Counted from the first letter of the stretch, positions 17,180 through 28,633 are shown. The stretch: DNA of 64,000 bases from Rhodoferax_B ferrireducens_A (GCF_031458075.1 NZ_JAVDXT010000002.1:620001-684000), one strand, 5' to 3'. Notes: a model not told the origin generated them from the letters alone. Made by a program: numbers and translations.

Positions 17180-18388
17180 TCAAGTAGTGTGGGTCCCGGT
17201 TGCGGGTGCGGCTTGTGGACCCAACAGATCGCGGTAAGCGATCTCTGTGTCACGGCAGGTTTTGTCCCAGGTAAATAGCGCAAGGCGACGGTGTCCTCGT
17301 GCGATCAGTTCGGCGCGCAACGGTTGGTCGTAGAGTGCTTGGGACATCGCTAGACGGACCGACTGGGCATCTTTAGGTTCGAAGTACAAAGCGCCGTCAC
17401 CACCGATTTCCGGCAGGGAGCCGGCATTGCCCAGCACGGTGGGGCAGGCGCAGCTGAAGGCTTCCAGCACCGGCAGGCCAAATCCTTCGTAAAGCGACGG
17501 AAACACAAACACCTGCGCCTGCTGGTAGAGCGCTTGCAGCTCGGCGTCGTTGGCCGCGCGGTGGTGCACCCGGTCTGCCAGGCCGTGTATCTCGAAGAAC
17601 ACACGCTCGTTCTTGTTGAACCCGGCCCCGGTGCAGACAATGTGCAGGCCCGGGTCGGCAGCCAATAGCGTGCGTATGCTGTTAATAAAGAAGAAGAAGT
17701 TTTTATAGACTGTCCGAGATCCGACAAACAGCACATACCGCGCGGGCAGCGTCGTTGGCGCAGATGGGCGGACAGTTGGAATGGCTGCGGCACCCATGGA
17801 GCTGGCCAGGTGGACCACCTCTACTTTGTCAGCGGGTATGCCAAAAAACTGCACCAGGTCTTTTTTTGTGCACTCGGATATGGCGAGGATCTTGTGGGCC
17901 TTCTGGGCCAGCCTGCGTTTACGGTCTGAGGTACGGTCCGCCAGATTGAAATACTCGGGGTAGATCTCGTGGATCATGTCATACACGGTTAAAACGAATG
18001 GCTTATTGCCGATGTAGGGCAAAAAATAATCGTCGTAATACGTGGGGTGGAAGACATCAAAATCTTGCCTTTGTAACGCGGCAATAGCCACCTGCTTGTT
18101 GACTGCCTCGGCGTCAATGGGTTTGCGCAACTTGTTTCTTGCGGCATAGAGGTTCCATTTGCCACGAAAATCGCGCCCCCTCATGAAATTGTCGTAGCTA
18201 TCGGGGTTTTCCTGTGCGATCAATCCAAATCGAGTGTCCTTTAAATATTCGTTCTGAGAATACTGTATGGCGACCTCTACCGAGGCGGCAGGGTTGTTGT
18301 CCAGCTGGGTAATAAGCTCGCAAAAGTACCTAGAAATACCCCCGAACTTCTGCATTTCAAAGGCTTGGTGGTCATAAAGTATTTTCAT
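17180..18388 (-). CDS. Glycosyltransferase family 4
   Basis: A 402-residue GT-B fold glycosyltransferase, transferring a sugar from a nucleotide donor to a growing surface polysaccharide. The N-terminus ILYDHQAFEMQKFGGISRYF is the acceptor side; the C-terminal half has the group signature VFPSLYEGFGLPVLEAFSC with the E-x7-E motif, then a GSLPEIGGD loop. The start at 18388 overlaps the stop of the upstream sugar reductase (ATGA), so they are co-translated. It is visibly richer in A/T than its neighbours, as are the next two genes, suggesting acquisition by transfer. Confidence 0.85.
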   Translation of the reverse strand: MKILYDHQAFEMQKFGGISRYFCELITQLDNNPAASVEVAIQYSQNEYLKDTRFGLIAQENPDSYDNFMRGRDFRGKWNLYAARNKLRKPIDAEAVNKQVAIAALQRQDFDVFHPTYYDDYFLPYIGNKPFVLTVYDMIHEIYPEYFNLADRTSDRKRRLAQKAHKILAISECTKKDLVQFFGIPADKVEVVHLASSMGAAAIPTVRPSAPTTLPARYVLFVGSRTVYKNFFFFINSIRTLLAADPGLHIVCTGAGFNKNERVFFEIHGLADRVHHRAANDAELQALYQQAQVFVFPSLYEGFGLPVLEAFSCACPTVLGNAGSLPEIGGDGALYFEPKDAQSVRLAMSQALYDQPLRAELIARGHRRLALFTWDKTCRDTEIAYRDLLGPQAAPATGTHTT

Positions 18389-19350
18389 GCGAGGGATTTG
18401 TTGCGCCAGTAATTCAAGATGTCTCGTAGGCTGGTGTCCAATGGAATGCTTGGTGCCCACCCAATTTCATCGTTGATTTTTTTTAAGGACCCAATAATGG
18501 CCTTGTTGTCATTGGGCCGAACCAGTTGAGGGTCTATTTTTTGGACGACTGAAATACCCAGAATGGACGCCATCTGGTCAATCACCGACTTCAATGCCAC
18601 GCCGGTGCCACTGCAGATGTTGTAGATATGGCCAGAACGACCTTGTCGCAAAAGCTGGTCATACGCGCGCACAACGTCCCGCACATCCACAAAGTCGCGC
18701 ACGATCGTGGTGTCGCCGGTCAACATGACGGCATCTGCACTGCCGTTTTGTATAGCCAATAGCTTGCGGGCGAATGAAGAAATAACAAAAGTATCCAGCT
18801 GTCCGGGGCCGATGTGGTTGAATGAACGGGTCATCACAATGTCGCAGCCAAATCCATCGACATACACCGTGGACAACAGTTCTTGGGACACACGAGCCAC
18901 CGCATAAGGGCTGACGGGGTTGAGCTTGGCGTCTTCGGTCAAAGGCAATTGGTCCAAGGCGCAAGCGCCGTATTCCTCAGAAGAGCCAATCGACAAAATA
19001 CGGCAGCGGGGATTAACTTTGCGTACCGTCTCCAGAAGATTCAAAAATACATTGGTATTGTTGGCAAAACTCTGAATGGGGTTCACCCAGCTGAACGCCA
19101 CACTGCTAAAAGATGCCAAATGCACGATGTAGTCTGGCTGAAACAGCTCAATCAAGGGCTCCCACTCATGGCTTTGCAATAAATCGGCCTTCTTGAATGC
19201 ACACTCCAGATTGCCAAACTGGTTGAAGTCAAAGTTGACTGCATCCCTGTCAATTCCCAGCACGGAAATGGGTTCATTCAAGCTGTTTAAGTAGTCTAGA
19301 AAATGACGCCCTACAAAACCAGAGAATCCGGTGATTAAATATTTTTTCAC
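18385..19350 (-). CDS. NAD-dependent sugar epimerase/reductase (RMD-like)
   Basis: A 321-residue extended short-chain dehydrogenase acting on a nucleotide sugar. Rossmann motif GFSGFVG is at 8-14, the catalytic Ser region is GSSEEYG (122-128), and the Tyr is Y149. The usual YxxxK reads YAVAR, with Arg at 153 instead of Lys. The overall pattern is closest to GDP-6-deoxy-D-lyxo-4-hexulose reductases that make GDP-D-rhamnose; some members may naturally carry this change, which I could not verify. I chose a GTG start at 19350 (AAAGGG upstream); an ATG at 19392 would overlap the preceding gene. No GDP-mannose dehydratase gene is in the window. Confidence 0.78.
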   Translation of the reverse strand: MKKYLITGFSGFVGRHFLDYLNSLNEPISVLGIDRDAVNFDFNQFGNLECAFKKADLLQSHEWEPLIELFQPDYIVHLASFSSVAFSWVNPIQSFANNTNVFLNLLETVRKVNPRCRILSIGSSEEYGACALDQLPLTEDAKLNPVSPYAVARVSQELLSTVYVDGFGCDIVMTRSFNHIGPGQLDTFVISSFARKLLAIQNGSADAVMLTGDTTIVRDFVDVRDVVRAYDQLLRQGRSGHIYNICSGTGVALKSVIDQMASILGISVVQKIDPQLVRPNDNKAIIGSLKKINDEIGWAPSIPLDTSLRDILNYWRNKSLA

Positions 19351-19360
19351 TCTATGCCCT

Positions 19361-20269
19361 TTATTGGATGCCCGCAAGACAGCGGACGGCATAAGTTTTC
19401 AAAAATCGAAGATTGGTAGGGTCCAGTTTTAGCGCTTCCCGGATAAAAGGCTGCGCCGCCTGCACGTTGTGGTCGCGTTCAATATGCTGGTAACCCCGGC
19501 CAAACAGCTCTGCCGCTAAACGCTTGCGCATTTTTGGAATACCACGCCAATTCGGATGATCGACATAGGTTTTTTGGATTGCCAGTGTTTCCAAATTGAC
19601 ATGAACTTGGTTGCTCGCCCCCGAGATGGTGTGAGGGGAATCAAAAAACACGCCCAAGGCTTTGGGAACATGCAGCAGCGGGTGCTGGCTGGCGAACCGC
19701 AGCCACATATCGTAATCGGCTGCGATGCGGTAACCGGTATCAAAAACGCCCAGCGCACTGTGCAGCGATTTGCGCCACACCGGCTGCGACCCGGTAATGC
19801 AGCGCAGCAATAAGTCCTCTGGTGTGTAGTCGGGCCAGCGGCGCAGCTTGGCGCCACGGCTCTCGCATTCGGCAAAGCTCTCGTTTTCCGTATGGCTGAT
19901 CAGCTGGTCCGCATACGCCAACGCGGCCTCGGGATGGCTGTCCAGTGCGGCAACCATTGTCGCCATGAAGTCGGGGTGGTGGCGGTCATCGGTGTTGGCA
20001 TTGGTCAGGTATTGCCCACTGGCCAACGGGATGGCGCGGTTCCATGCCACATACAAAGGTTCACGCTCGGTGCGTATGAGCTTAATTTGCGGATACCTGC
20101 GCACAAACTCCTCGCAGATAGCGCTCTCCCCTTGCGGAGAGCCACTGTCAATCACCAACACCTCCATTTCGCTGAACAGGGTCTGCGCGACCAGATCCTC
20201 CAGACAACTGCGCATAAAACGTTCGGCGCTGTATGTCGAAACAATCGCGGTAATGAGAGGTTGGGGCAT
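19361..20269 (-). CDS. Glycosyltransferase family 2
   Basis: A 302-residue GT-A fold transferase. The start LITAIVSTYSAERFMRSCLE is typical, the nucleotide/metal site is around NANTDDRH, and the DYDMW motif lies in the acceptor region (AADYDMWLRFASQ). The last 50 residues (QPFIREALKLDPTNLRFL) look like a single tetratricopeptide-type helix pair. First gene of a three-gene unit with the sugar reductase (10-base gap) and GT4. Probably adds a sugar to O-antigen or capsule; the exact linkage cannot be told. Confidence 0.85.
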   Translation of the reverse strand: MPQPLITAIVSTYSAERFMRSCLEDLVAQTLFSEMEVLVIDSGSPQGESAICEEFVRRYPQIKLIRTEREPLYVAWNRAIPLASGQYLTNANTDDRHHPDFMATMVAALDSHPEAALAYADQLISHTENESFAECESRGAKLRRWPDYTPEDLLLRCITGSQPVWRKSLHSALGVFDTGYRIAADYDMWLRFASQHPLLHVPKALGVFFDSPHTISGASNQVHVNLETLAIQKTYVDHPNWRGIPKMRKRLAAELFGRGYQHIERDHNVQAAQPFIREALKLDPTNLRFLKTYAVRCLAGIQ

Positions 20270-20616
20270 GGATAGAAGGCGTTGAACGCAATAACGGGCT
20301 GCACCGGCTGGGTGCCGAAATAGCTTACCCCAAATTATTTGCCTAGCGCGTGGGGAAACAGGGGTCTTTCCAAGTGGCCCCAGCTCGGGTGCAGCTTCAT
20401 ATGTCGGAAAAAACTATACGTGTCGCCTCCCAGGTGTCGACGGATTCGCTTGCGGCGTAAGCCCACATGCCCACGCTCTACGACATGACTTCATGCTGAA
20501 ATCGATTTTCGGGGCGGCCCTAAAGTAGACTCTATGTCGCTGAATGTCGCAGGAGCGACCCTGTTTAGCCGCTTTAAACGGCTTCCCCATTTTGTTTATT
20601 GCCTGAGAGGTCACCC
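20270..20616. other. Divergent promoter region between GT2 and icd
   Basis: No convincing gene. It must carry promoters for both the glycosyltransferase unit and icd. Two small hairpins lie close to icd: GTCGC-AGGA-GCGAC near 20545-20560 and AGCCG-CTTTAAA-CGGCT near 20567-20583, possible elements of the icd leader. Confidence 0.45.
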
Positions 20617-22854
<2,238 letters not shown>

Positions 22855-22889
22855 TAGCGCGATGCGCTGAAGCCGCCAGGCTTTGACGC

Positions 22890-22930
22890 CATGCCCCCTG
22901 CGGACCACGCGGTCTGCAGGGGGCATTTTG
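22890..22930 (+). terminator. Rho-independent terminator of icd
   Basis: GCCCCCTGC and GCAGGGGGC arms with an inner GACC/GGTC pairing, followed by ATTTT. It lies 38 bases after the icd stop. Confidence 0.85.
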
Positions 22931-22977
22931 CTATGGAATGCGTAGCTGCTTGCGCTGTTTATATATACGCTGCAGCC
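22931..22977 (+). repeat. Degenerate family A repeat
   Basis: Starts CTATGGAATGCGTAGCTGCT and then TGCGC, like the family A opening, but the second arm has diverged. It abuts the stop codon of the LysR gene on the minus strand. Confidence 0.4.
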
Positions 22978-23856
22978 TTATGGGGCCTGAAACTGCGCGA
23001 GCAGCCAGGCCTGGAAGGCCTTGAGCTTGCCCTGCTCGGCGCGTTGCGCGGGGTAGGTCAGAAAGTAGGACCTGCCGCTAGGAATCTGCTGGTGGAACGG
23101 CATGGCCAGCACGCCGTCGTCCAGGCTCTCGCGCAGCAGGGCCGGGTCGGCAATCGCCACGCCCTGGCCGCGGGTGGCGGCCGACAGCGCCATGTCCAAC
23201 GTGTCAAACACCTGGCCTTGCGCCGGGTCGGGCACATCGGCCCCTACGCCCTTCAACCACAGCGCCCATTCGCGGAGACGCGGGTCGGGGTGCAGCAGCT
23301 GGAATTTCGCCAGATCGCCGATGTTCTGCAGCTGGGGCAGCAAAGCCGGTGTGCACAGCGGCGTCAGCCTTTCCTGCATCAGCGGCACCTCCACCAGATG
23401 CGGCCAGCCGCCCAGGCCATGCGCGACGATAGCATCCACGCCGCTGCGGCTGAAGTCGGGCGCATCGGACCAATGGGTGGCGATGCGCACTTCCAAGTCG
23501 GGCAGTGCCTGGCGCAGCTGCGGCAGCCGCGGCAGAAACCAGCGCGAGGCCAGCGTCGGCGGCAGCTGCAGGGTCAGCACGCCGCGCGCTGGGGCGAGGC
23601 TGGCCGTGGCCTGCTTGAGGGTCTTGAAAGCCTCCTGCACCGCCGGCAGCAGCTGCGTGCCCTCGGCGCTGAGCACCAGGCCCTTGGCCTGGCGGATGAA
23701 CAACGGGCAGCCGTAGAACTCTTCCAGCAGCTGGATCTGCCGGCTCACCGCGCTCTGAGTCAGGTGCAGCGCCGCGGCGGCGCGGGTAAAGCTGCCGAGC
23801 TGGGCCGCCGCCACAAAGGCCTGCAAGGCATACAGCGGAGGAAGTTCCGAAGGCAT
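22978..23856 (-). CDS. LysR-family transcriptional regulator
   Basis: A 292-residue LysR regulator. The DNA-binding domain (about residues 8-66) includes FTRAAAALHLTQSAVSRQIQ; the effector domain ends with LKAFQAWLLAQF. It is GcvA-like in general pattern. It is divergent from the NTF2-like gene at 24053 across 196 bases, so it most likely regulates that gene and itself. Confidence 0.88.
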   Translation of the reverse strand: MPSELPPLYALQAFVAAAQLGSFTRAAAALHLTQSAVSRQIQLLEEFYGCPLFIRQAKGLVLSAEGTQLLPAVQEAFKTLKQATASLAPARGVLTLQLPPTLASRWFLPRLPQLRQALPDLEVRIATHWSDAPDFSRSGVDAIVAHGLGGWPHLVEVPLMQERLTPLCTPALLPQLQNIGDLAKFQLLHPDPRLREWALWLKGVGADVPDPAQGQVFDTLDMALSAATRGQGVAIADPALLRESLDDGVLAMPFHQQIPSGRSYFLTYPAQRAEQGKLKAFQAWLLAQFQAP

Positions 23857-24052
23857 GGTTCTGGCATGCGTTCAACGCATGGATATTGTGCGAATCTTTC
23901 GTTGGCCCGATCGACACTGGCTTCCTAAAATTCCCACATGGTTTACTAGATGGCATGCTTCTTGTGCATGCCATTGCAGCCATTATCGGGCTTGGCGCAG
24001 AGCTCTGCGGCAAGATTTTTAAGCGGAATTTCAGGAACTAAAGGAGCTATAT

Positions 24053-24454
24053 ATGGGCCAAGCGGCTATCCACACGTCCTACGTCGAGACCATAGAACAG
24101 TATCTGGCCCAGCTGGAGCGGGGCGATGTGGATGCAATCTGCGCCCTGTTCAGCGGCGATGCGCAGGTGTTTTCCCCATTCCTGGGCTGGATGGGCCCGC
24201 GCCCGTTTTTCGAGAAGGTCCGCGATGCCTCGGGCCAGAGCCAGATCGAGACCATCGACATCCTGCTCAGCGCACGGAATGCGCCGCGCGCGGTCGGCTA
24301 CTTTGTCTACCACTGGCAGCTGAAAGACGGCAGCATGGTGCATTTCAACTGCGCTGATGTCTTCGATTTCGACGCGCAAGGGCGGATTGCCTGTATGACC
24401 ATCGTCTACGACACCCACCCCATCCGCGCCGAAGTCGGCAACAAATACGGCTGA
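24053..24454 (+). CDS. NTF2/SnoaL-like protein
   Basis: A 133-residue protein with the cone-shaped NTF2-like fold used by ketosteroid isomerase, SnoaL cyclases and many binding proteins. The pattern YLAQLERGDVDAICALFSGD, then FFEKVRD, and the aromatic-rich strands YFVYHWQLKDG and FDAQGRIACMTIVYD support this. Ribosome site AAAGGAG is clear. It is a single gene, divergent from a LysR regulator. Substrate or ligand unknown. Confidence 0.75.
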   Translation: MGQAAIHTSYVETIEQYLAQLERGDVDAICALFSGDAQVFSPFLGWMGPRPFFEKVRDASGQSQIETIDILLSARNAPRAVGYFVYHWQLKDGSMVHFNCADVFDFDAQGRIACMTIVYDTHPIRAEVGNKYG

Positions 24455-24463
24455 GGTCGGCGC

Positions 24464-25117
24464 CTACAGCTTGCCGTACTGGGTACCGCCGATCATGATC
24501 CCGCCCTCCAGCGGCATCAGGTCCGACTGGTATTCGAGCTCGCCCACGCGCACCGGCGGTGGCGGCTTGCCGCGCTCCAGGGCGTCCATGAAGGCTGCGC
24601 GCTCCTCGGGCGAAATCGGCTGGTAGCGGTTGCGCGACAGCACACCGGCGGGCTTCTGCGGGCCGCCTGCAGTGCGTTGCGCGACCGCGGGCTCAAAGTT
24701 GCCGGTGCGCGCCGGGTCGGTGGCGCGGGAGCGGCGTTCAAACTGGTCTTCGGTTTCGCTGACCCGCCAGTACATGCCGTCGATCACGATGCCGAAGCGC
24801 CGGTAGGCGTTCTCGCGCATGTTGTGCTCCATGGCGGCAAAGCTCTTGGTCTTGGCCTGTGCGCCGGCGACAAACGACTTGGCCACGTCGACCATGGCAA
24901 TAAAGCGGTGGTGCCGTTCGTCCACTGGCATCACCTTGAAGCGGTACATGTGCGACACCACCTCCATCGACAAAAACGTCTCGCGGATCGACTGGTACAG
25001 GCATTCCTTGCGGTAGGCCATGCGCTCTTCCAGCGCCATGCGCATGGCCGGCGACTCGTCCGAAATACTCAGCGGGCCGGGCGCAGAGCGCTTGGCGCGT
25101 TTAAAAAAAGCAAACAT
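24464..25117 (-). CDS. Hypothetical protein
   Basis: A 217-residue soluble protein with no recognised family. The N-terminal half is probably helical (MRMALEERMAYRKECLYQSI), the C-terminal part is Pro/Arg-rich and ends in GGIMIGGTQYGKL. It converges on the NTF2-like gene with a nine-base gap. No operon partner. Confidence 0.6.
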   Translation of the reverse strand: MFAFFKRAKRSAPGPLSISDESPAMRMALEERMAYRKECLYQSIRETFLSMEVVSHMYRFKVMPVDERHHRFIAMVDVAKSFVAGAQAKTKSFAAMEHNMRENAYRRFGIVIDGMYWRVSETEDQFERRSRATDPARTGNFEPAVAQRTAGGPQKPAGVLSRNRYQPISPEERAAFMDALERGKPPPPVRVGELEYQSDLMPLEGGIMIGGTQYGKL

Positions 25118-25217
25118 GTCGAATGGCGGCTTTCGTGAGGGTTGATCGTGTGTGGCCTGCTGCAGTCCAGAAGGCTTGCCCCATTATGCGGATTTATGCG
25201 CGCATCTGGGAGTTGCT

Positions 25218-25265
25218 CCTTAATGTATAGCTGCTGGCGCTCAGGCTGCCTGCGTGGAAATGCGA
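25218..25265 (+). repeat. Degenerate family A repeat
   Basis: ATGTATAGCTGCTGGCGCTC then GGCTGCCTGCGTGG: the first arm and opening are recognisable, the second arm is altered. It lies upstream of the 24464-25117 gene. Confidence 0.4.
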
Positions 25266-25287
25266 TTTCGCATTGCATCCGGCTGCC

Positions 25288-26613
25288 TCACAGCGTCAGC
25301 GCAAACCCTTCCACAATCGCTCCCGGCGCGGTGATGCTCTGCAGCTGCCGCGCGCCGTAGGTGCTGTCGGCCGGCACCAGCTCGGCGTGGTCGGTCAACG
25401 CCACCAGGCCGGGGCCGAACATGCGCAGGAACGAGTCGTCGAAACGCATCACCGGGATGGGCGCGACGATCTGGCCGTCTTCCACCCAGAAGCAGGCGAA
25501 GCGCGTCATGCCGGTCATGCGGCAGGCCTGGCGGTCGCTGTAGTTCAGGTAGTGCAGATTGCCGATGTAGACGCCGGTGCCCAGCGCCTGCAGCACCTCG
25601 GCCTCGGGCAGGCTGCCGGGGGCCATGGCCAGCGACTCGGGGCTTTCACCGCCATGGCTGCCGTTGGTGGGCTGGCCGTATTCCTTGGCGCTGCGCGGGC
25701 TGGTCAGCGATGCCGCCATCTGGCCGGCACGCACCAGCGCTACCGCGTCGGGCTTGGTGAAGCCATCGGCCTGGAAGCGCGGGGCGATGCCTTCGGCCGT
25801 GGCCTCGGTCAAGCTCAGCAACGGGCTCAGCCGGGCCTTGCCCTGGTGCGCGAGCAGCAGGCTGGAGGTGCCGGTCTGCAAGTCCTTCAAACCAAAGCCG
25901 CCCCAGGACAAAGTGCCCAGCAGCTCGGCCACCGCCACCGGGCTGAAGTAGACGCGGTAGGCCCCCGGCGCCAGGGTCTTCGGCGGCAGCGCCAGCAGCT
26001 GGATGCGGGCGCGGGCTTCGGCTACGCGGCGGGCAAATTCGGCACTGCTCCAGGTCGTGCCGGCGTAGCTGCATTTCACCGCCTGGTCCTTTTCGCGGTA
26101 CAGGCACCAGTCGAAGAGAAAGCTCTCCACGCTATGCCAGTTGCGCTGGCCGCGGCTGTCGGCAAAGGCCTGTACTACGCTGCCGCCTGCGTAGAAGCCG
26201 ACCAGGTCGCTGCCGGCCGCGTGCTCTGCCACCGCGTCCATCAGCTGCTGCGGCGTAGGCAGGCTACCGCTGGCGCTGCGCTCGGTGTTCATTACCACAT
26301 CGGGCAGCAGCAGGTAGGCGTCGTCGGGCACCAGTGGCAACTGCTCCAGCAAGGCGGCGCGCTCTGCCAACAGGGCTGCCGTGTCGGCCTCCAGATCGCC
26401 GCCCAGGCTGATGCTGCTGGAGGCGCGCTTCAGTCCGCTGACGACACTGACCGTGCCGTAGCGTTGCTCCACATGCGTGGCCTGGCGCACCTGGGCGTGG
26501 TTGAAGCGGATGAAGTCAGAGGCCTCGGCGCTGAAGTACAGGGTGACGCGGTCAGTGCCCGTCAGGGGGGCGCAGACGGCTGCGGCGAGTTGCAGGAAGT
26601 AGCTGTGCATCAT
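25288..26613 (-). CDS. TldE/PmbA-like metalloprotease subunit
   Basis: A 441-residue member of the TldD/PmbA family. It lacks the HExxxH zinc motif, as expected for the TldE-type partner, which forms a heterodimeric barrel with the TldD-type subunit. The region GTGVYIGNLHYLNYSDRQAC, then MTGMTRFACFWVEDG, is characteristic of the C-terminal domain. Its ATG overlaps the stop of the TldD-like gene (ATGA at 26610-26613), so the two are made in equal amount. TldD/E in E. coli cleaves unfolded peptides and matures microcin B17; the substrate here is unknown. Confidence 0.82.
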   Translation of the reverse strand: MMHSYFLQLAAAVCAPLTGTDRVTLYFSAEASDFIRFNHAQVRQATHVEQRYGTVSVVSGLKRASSSISLGGDLEADTAALLAERAALLEQLPLVPDDAYLLLPDVVMNTERSASGSLPTPQQLMDAVAEHAAGSDLVGFYAGGSVVQAFADSRGQRNWHSVESFLFDWCLYREKDQAVKCSYAGTTWSSAEFARRVAEARARIQLLALPPKTLAPGAYRVYFSPVAVAELLGTLSWGGFGLKDLQTGTSSLLLAHQGKARLSPLLSLTEATAEGIAPRFQADGFTKPDAVALVRAGQMAASLTSPRSAKEYGQPTNGSHGGESPESLAMAPGSLPEAEVLQALGTGVYIGNLHYLNYSDRQACRMTGMTRFACFWVEDGQIVAPIPVMRFDDSFLRMFGPGLVALTDHAELVPADSTYGARQLQSITAPGAIVEGFALTL

Positions 26614-28067
26614 GCGGCTCCACCAAACACCGACACGTCTTTGAACAAACAGGCGGGTGCCGCGTGGCCCACGCGTATCACCTGGTTCGGCTCGCCCTTG
26701 CCGCAGTAGGGCGTGCCCATCACCTTGAAGGTCGATGCGTCGCCCACCATCGCCAGGGAGCGCCAGAAGCCGGCCGAGATGCCTCGGTAGTTCGGCCGCT
26801 TGACCACCTCGGCCAATTTGCCATTGCGCACCATCTGGCCCCATTCACATCCGAACTGGAACTTGTTGCGCGAGTCGTCGATGCTCCACGACGCATTGGT
26901 GCGCAGCAGGATGCCGTAGTCGATGCTGGCGATCATCTGCTCCAGCGTGCTGTCGCCGGGCTCGATGTTCAGGTTGCTCATACGGTCGATGGGCGCGCGG
27001 TTCCAGTTGCAGGAACGGGTGGTGGCCACGCCGCCGAGTCCCGGCAGCAGGCCCTGGGCTCGGGCTTGCGACAGGCTGCCGCCCAGCGGCCGCTGCAAGA
27101 TGCCGTGGCGGATGATCCACTCGCGTTGGGCTGCGGTGCCGTCGTCGTCGAAGGCAAAGCCGGCAAATTCATGTTGCTGGTCGGGTGCGAAGCTGACGTT
27201 CAGCAGCGGGCTGCCGTAGGCGTAGTGGCCGAACATGTCCAGCGTCACAAAGCTGGTGCCGGCAAAGTTGCGCTCGTCGCCGAGGATGCGGTCCAGCTCC
27301 AGCGGGTGGCCTATGCTTTCGTGGATCTGCAGCATCATCTGGTCGGGCATCAGCAGCACGTCCATCACGCCGCTGGGGCAGTTGGGGGCGTGGGCCAGCT
27401 CCAGGGCTTCACGCGCCACGCGTGGGCCGTCCTGGGCGAAGCCGGCGCGGTCCAGCACCTCCAGGCCGCCTTGCTGGCAAAAGCCGTTGTACTGGCCAGC
27501 GGCAGAGCGGGTTTGCGTGTCGCCGTTGGCGCTGGCCACGGCCAGGATGTTGGGCACCACAAAGTCCCAGCTCTGCGCCATGTGGCCGCCGTCGCTGGTG
27601 ACCAGCAACTGCTCGGTATGCGTGGTCCATAGCGAGGCGCGGCGGTCCTTGATCGCGTCGCCGATATTGGCGCTGGCGCAGACTTCTTTGAGCAGATTGA
27701 AGCGCTCGGCCAGCGAGGTCTGCGCGACCGGCCGCGTGGTGGCGGATCGGTAGTCGCCCTGGGCGCTGGGCCGCGGCGCATCGCGGAAGTCGAACACGCT
27801 GTGCGCAGCGCTGGCGGCTGCCAGGCTTTGCGCCTGGGCAAAGGCCTGGCGCAGGCCGCGCTCCGACACATCGCTGGTAGCGGCATAGCCGAGGCCGCCG
27901 CCGTGCTGCACCGACACCATCACGCCCGCATCGCGCTCGCGTGAAGGCGCCTCGGCCACGTCGTTGCGCACCGTCAGGCGCTCGGCGGATTCCACCACGT
28001 GGCGGACCGACCAGAAATCTATGCCGGCGGGTGCTGCGGATGGGGCGAGCTGTTCTATGGTGGGCAT
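26610..28067 (-). CDS. TldD-like zinc metalloprotease subunit
   Basis: A 485-residue catalytic-type subunit. The zinc motif HESIGH is at 249-254 (HExxxH) followed by LELDRILGDE. The glycine-rich start (residues 54-60, HGGGLGYA) and the C-terminal KVMGTPYCGKGEP block fit the family. It forms an overlapping pair with the TldE-like gene downstream. The sequence looks divergent from the housekeeping TldD (which normally reads HEAVGH), so this is probably a second, paralogous pair. Confidence 0.85.
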   Translation of the reverse strand: MPTIEQLAPSAAPAGIDFWSVRHVVESAERLTVRNDVAEAPSRERDAGVMVSVQHGGGLGYAATSDVSERGLRQAFAQAQSLAAASAAHSVFDFRDAPRPSAQGDYRSATTRPVAQTSLAERFNLLKEVCASANIGDAIKDRRASLWTTHTEQLLVTSDGGHMAQSWDFVVPNILAVASANGDTQTRSAAGQYNGFCQQGGLEVLDRAGFAQDGPRVAREALELAHAPNCPSGVMDVLLMPDQMMLQIHESIGHPLELDRILGDERNFAGTSFVTLDMFGHYAYGSPLLNVSFAPDQQHEFAGFAFDDDGTAAQREWIIRHGILQRPLGGSLSQARAQGLLPGLGGVATTRSCNWNRAPIDRMSNLNIEPGDSTLEQMIASIDYGILLRTNASWSIDDSRNKFQFGCEWGQMVRNGKLAEVVKRPNYRGISAGFWRSLAMVGDASTFKVMGTPYCGKGEPNQVIRVGHAAPACLFKDVSVFGGAA

Positions 28068-28069
28068 GG

Positions 28070-28135
28070 TGCTATGGAATAAGTAGCTGCTGGCGCAGGT
28101 GGAATATGCGCCAGCGGCTGGTTTTTTATAAACTT
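28070..28135 (+). repeat. Family A terminator-like repeat
   Basis: GCTATGGAATAAGTAGCTGC, TGGCGCA, loop, TGCGCCA, then GCGGCTGGTTTTTTATAA. It fills the gap between two minus-strand genes, with its T-run on the opposite strand, so it would stop antisense rather than sense transcripts. Confidence 0.75.
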
Positions 28136-28144
28136 CAGATGGTT

Positions 28145-28633
28145 TTACAGGCGCCGCTCAAACCGCTGCTCATGCACCTCGGCACCCCACTGCGTGCCGG
28201 CTTGCTGGTGTACCAACTGGAAGCCGTGCTTCTCGTACAAATGCCGGGCCGCGCCCAGGCCGTCGAAGGTCCAGAGGTAGCTGTGGCCATAGCCCTGGGC
28301 GTCGCAGAAGTCCATGGCGGTAGACAGCAGCTGCTTGCCCATGCCGCTGCCGCGCAGCGCGTCAGAGGTGATGAACCAGCGCAGGTGGGCGCCGTCCTGG
28401 GCGGCGTGGGCACCGTCGATGGCGATGGACCCATGCACTTCGCCGTCTTGCAGGGCCAGCCACAGGCCGTCGCGCTGCGGGTCCATGCGCTCGCAGAAGG
28501 CGGCCAGTTCGCGCGCCACCTTGGCCTCGAACGGCAGGCCGAAGCCGACCAGCGGGTGGTAGTAGCGGGCGTGGAGTTCGGCTATGCGGCCGATGCAGCC
28601 GGGGGCGTAGCCGGAGTGGATGCTGAGCGCCAT
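28145..28633 (-). CDS. GNAT-family N-acetyltransferase
   Basis: A 162-residue acetyltransferase using acetyl-CoA. The fold markers are HLRWFITSDALRGSGMGKQL (acetyl-CoA pyrophosphate loop RGSGMG) and ARHLYEKHGFQLVHQQ near the C-terminus. The pattern resembles the GNAT half of MarR-GNAT fusions. It lies upstream of the TldD-like gene on the same strand, separated by the repeat. Substrate unknown. Confidence 0.83.
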   Translation of the reverse strand: MALSIHSGYAPGCIGRIAELHARYYHPLVGFGLPFEAKVARELAAFCERMDPQRDGLWLALQDGEVHGSIAIDGAHAAQDGAHLRWFITSDALRGSGMGKQLLSTAMDFCDAQGYGHSYLWTFDGLGAARHLYEKHGFQLVHQQAGTQWGAEVHEQRFERRL

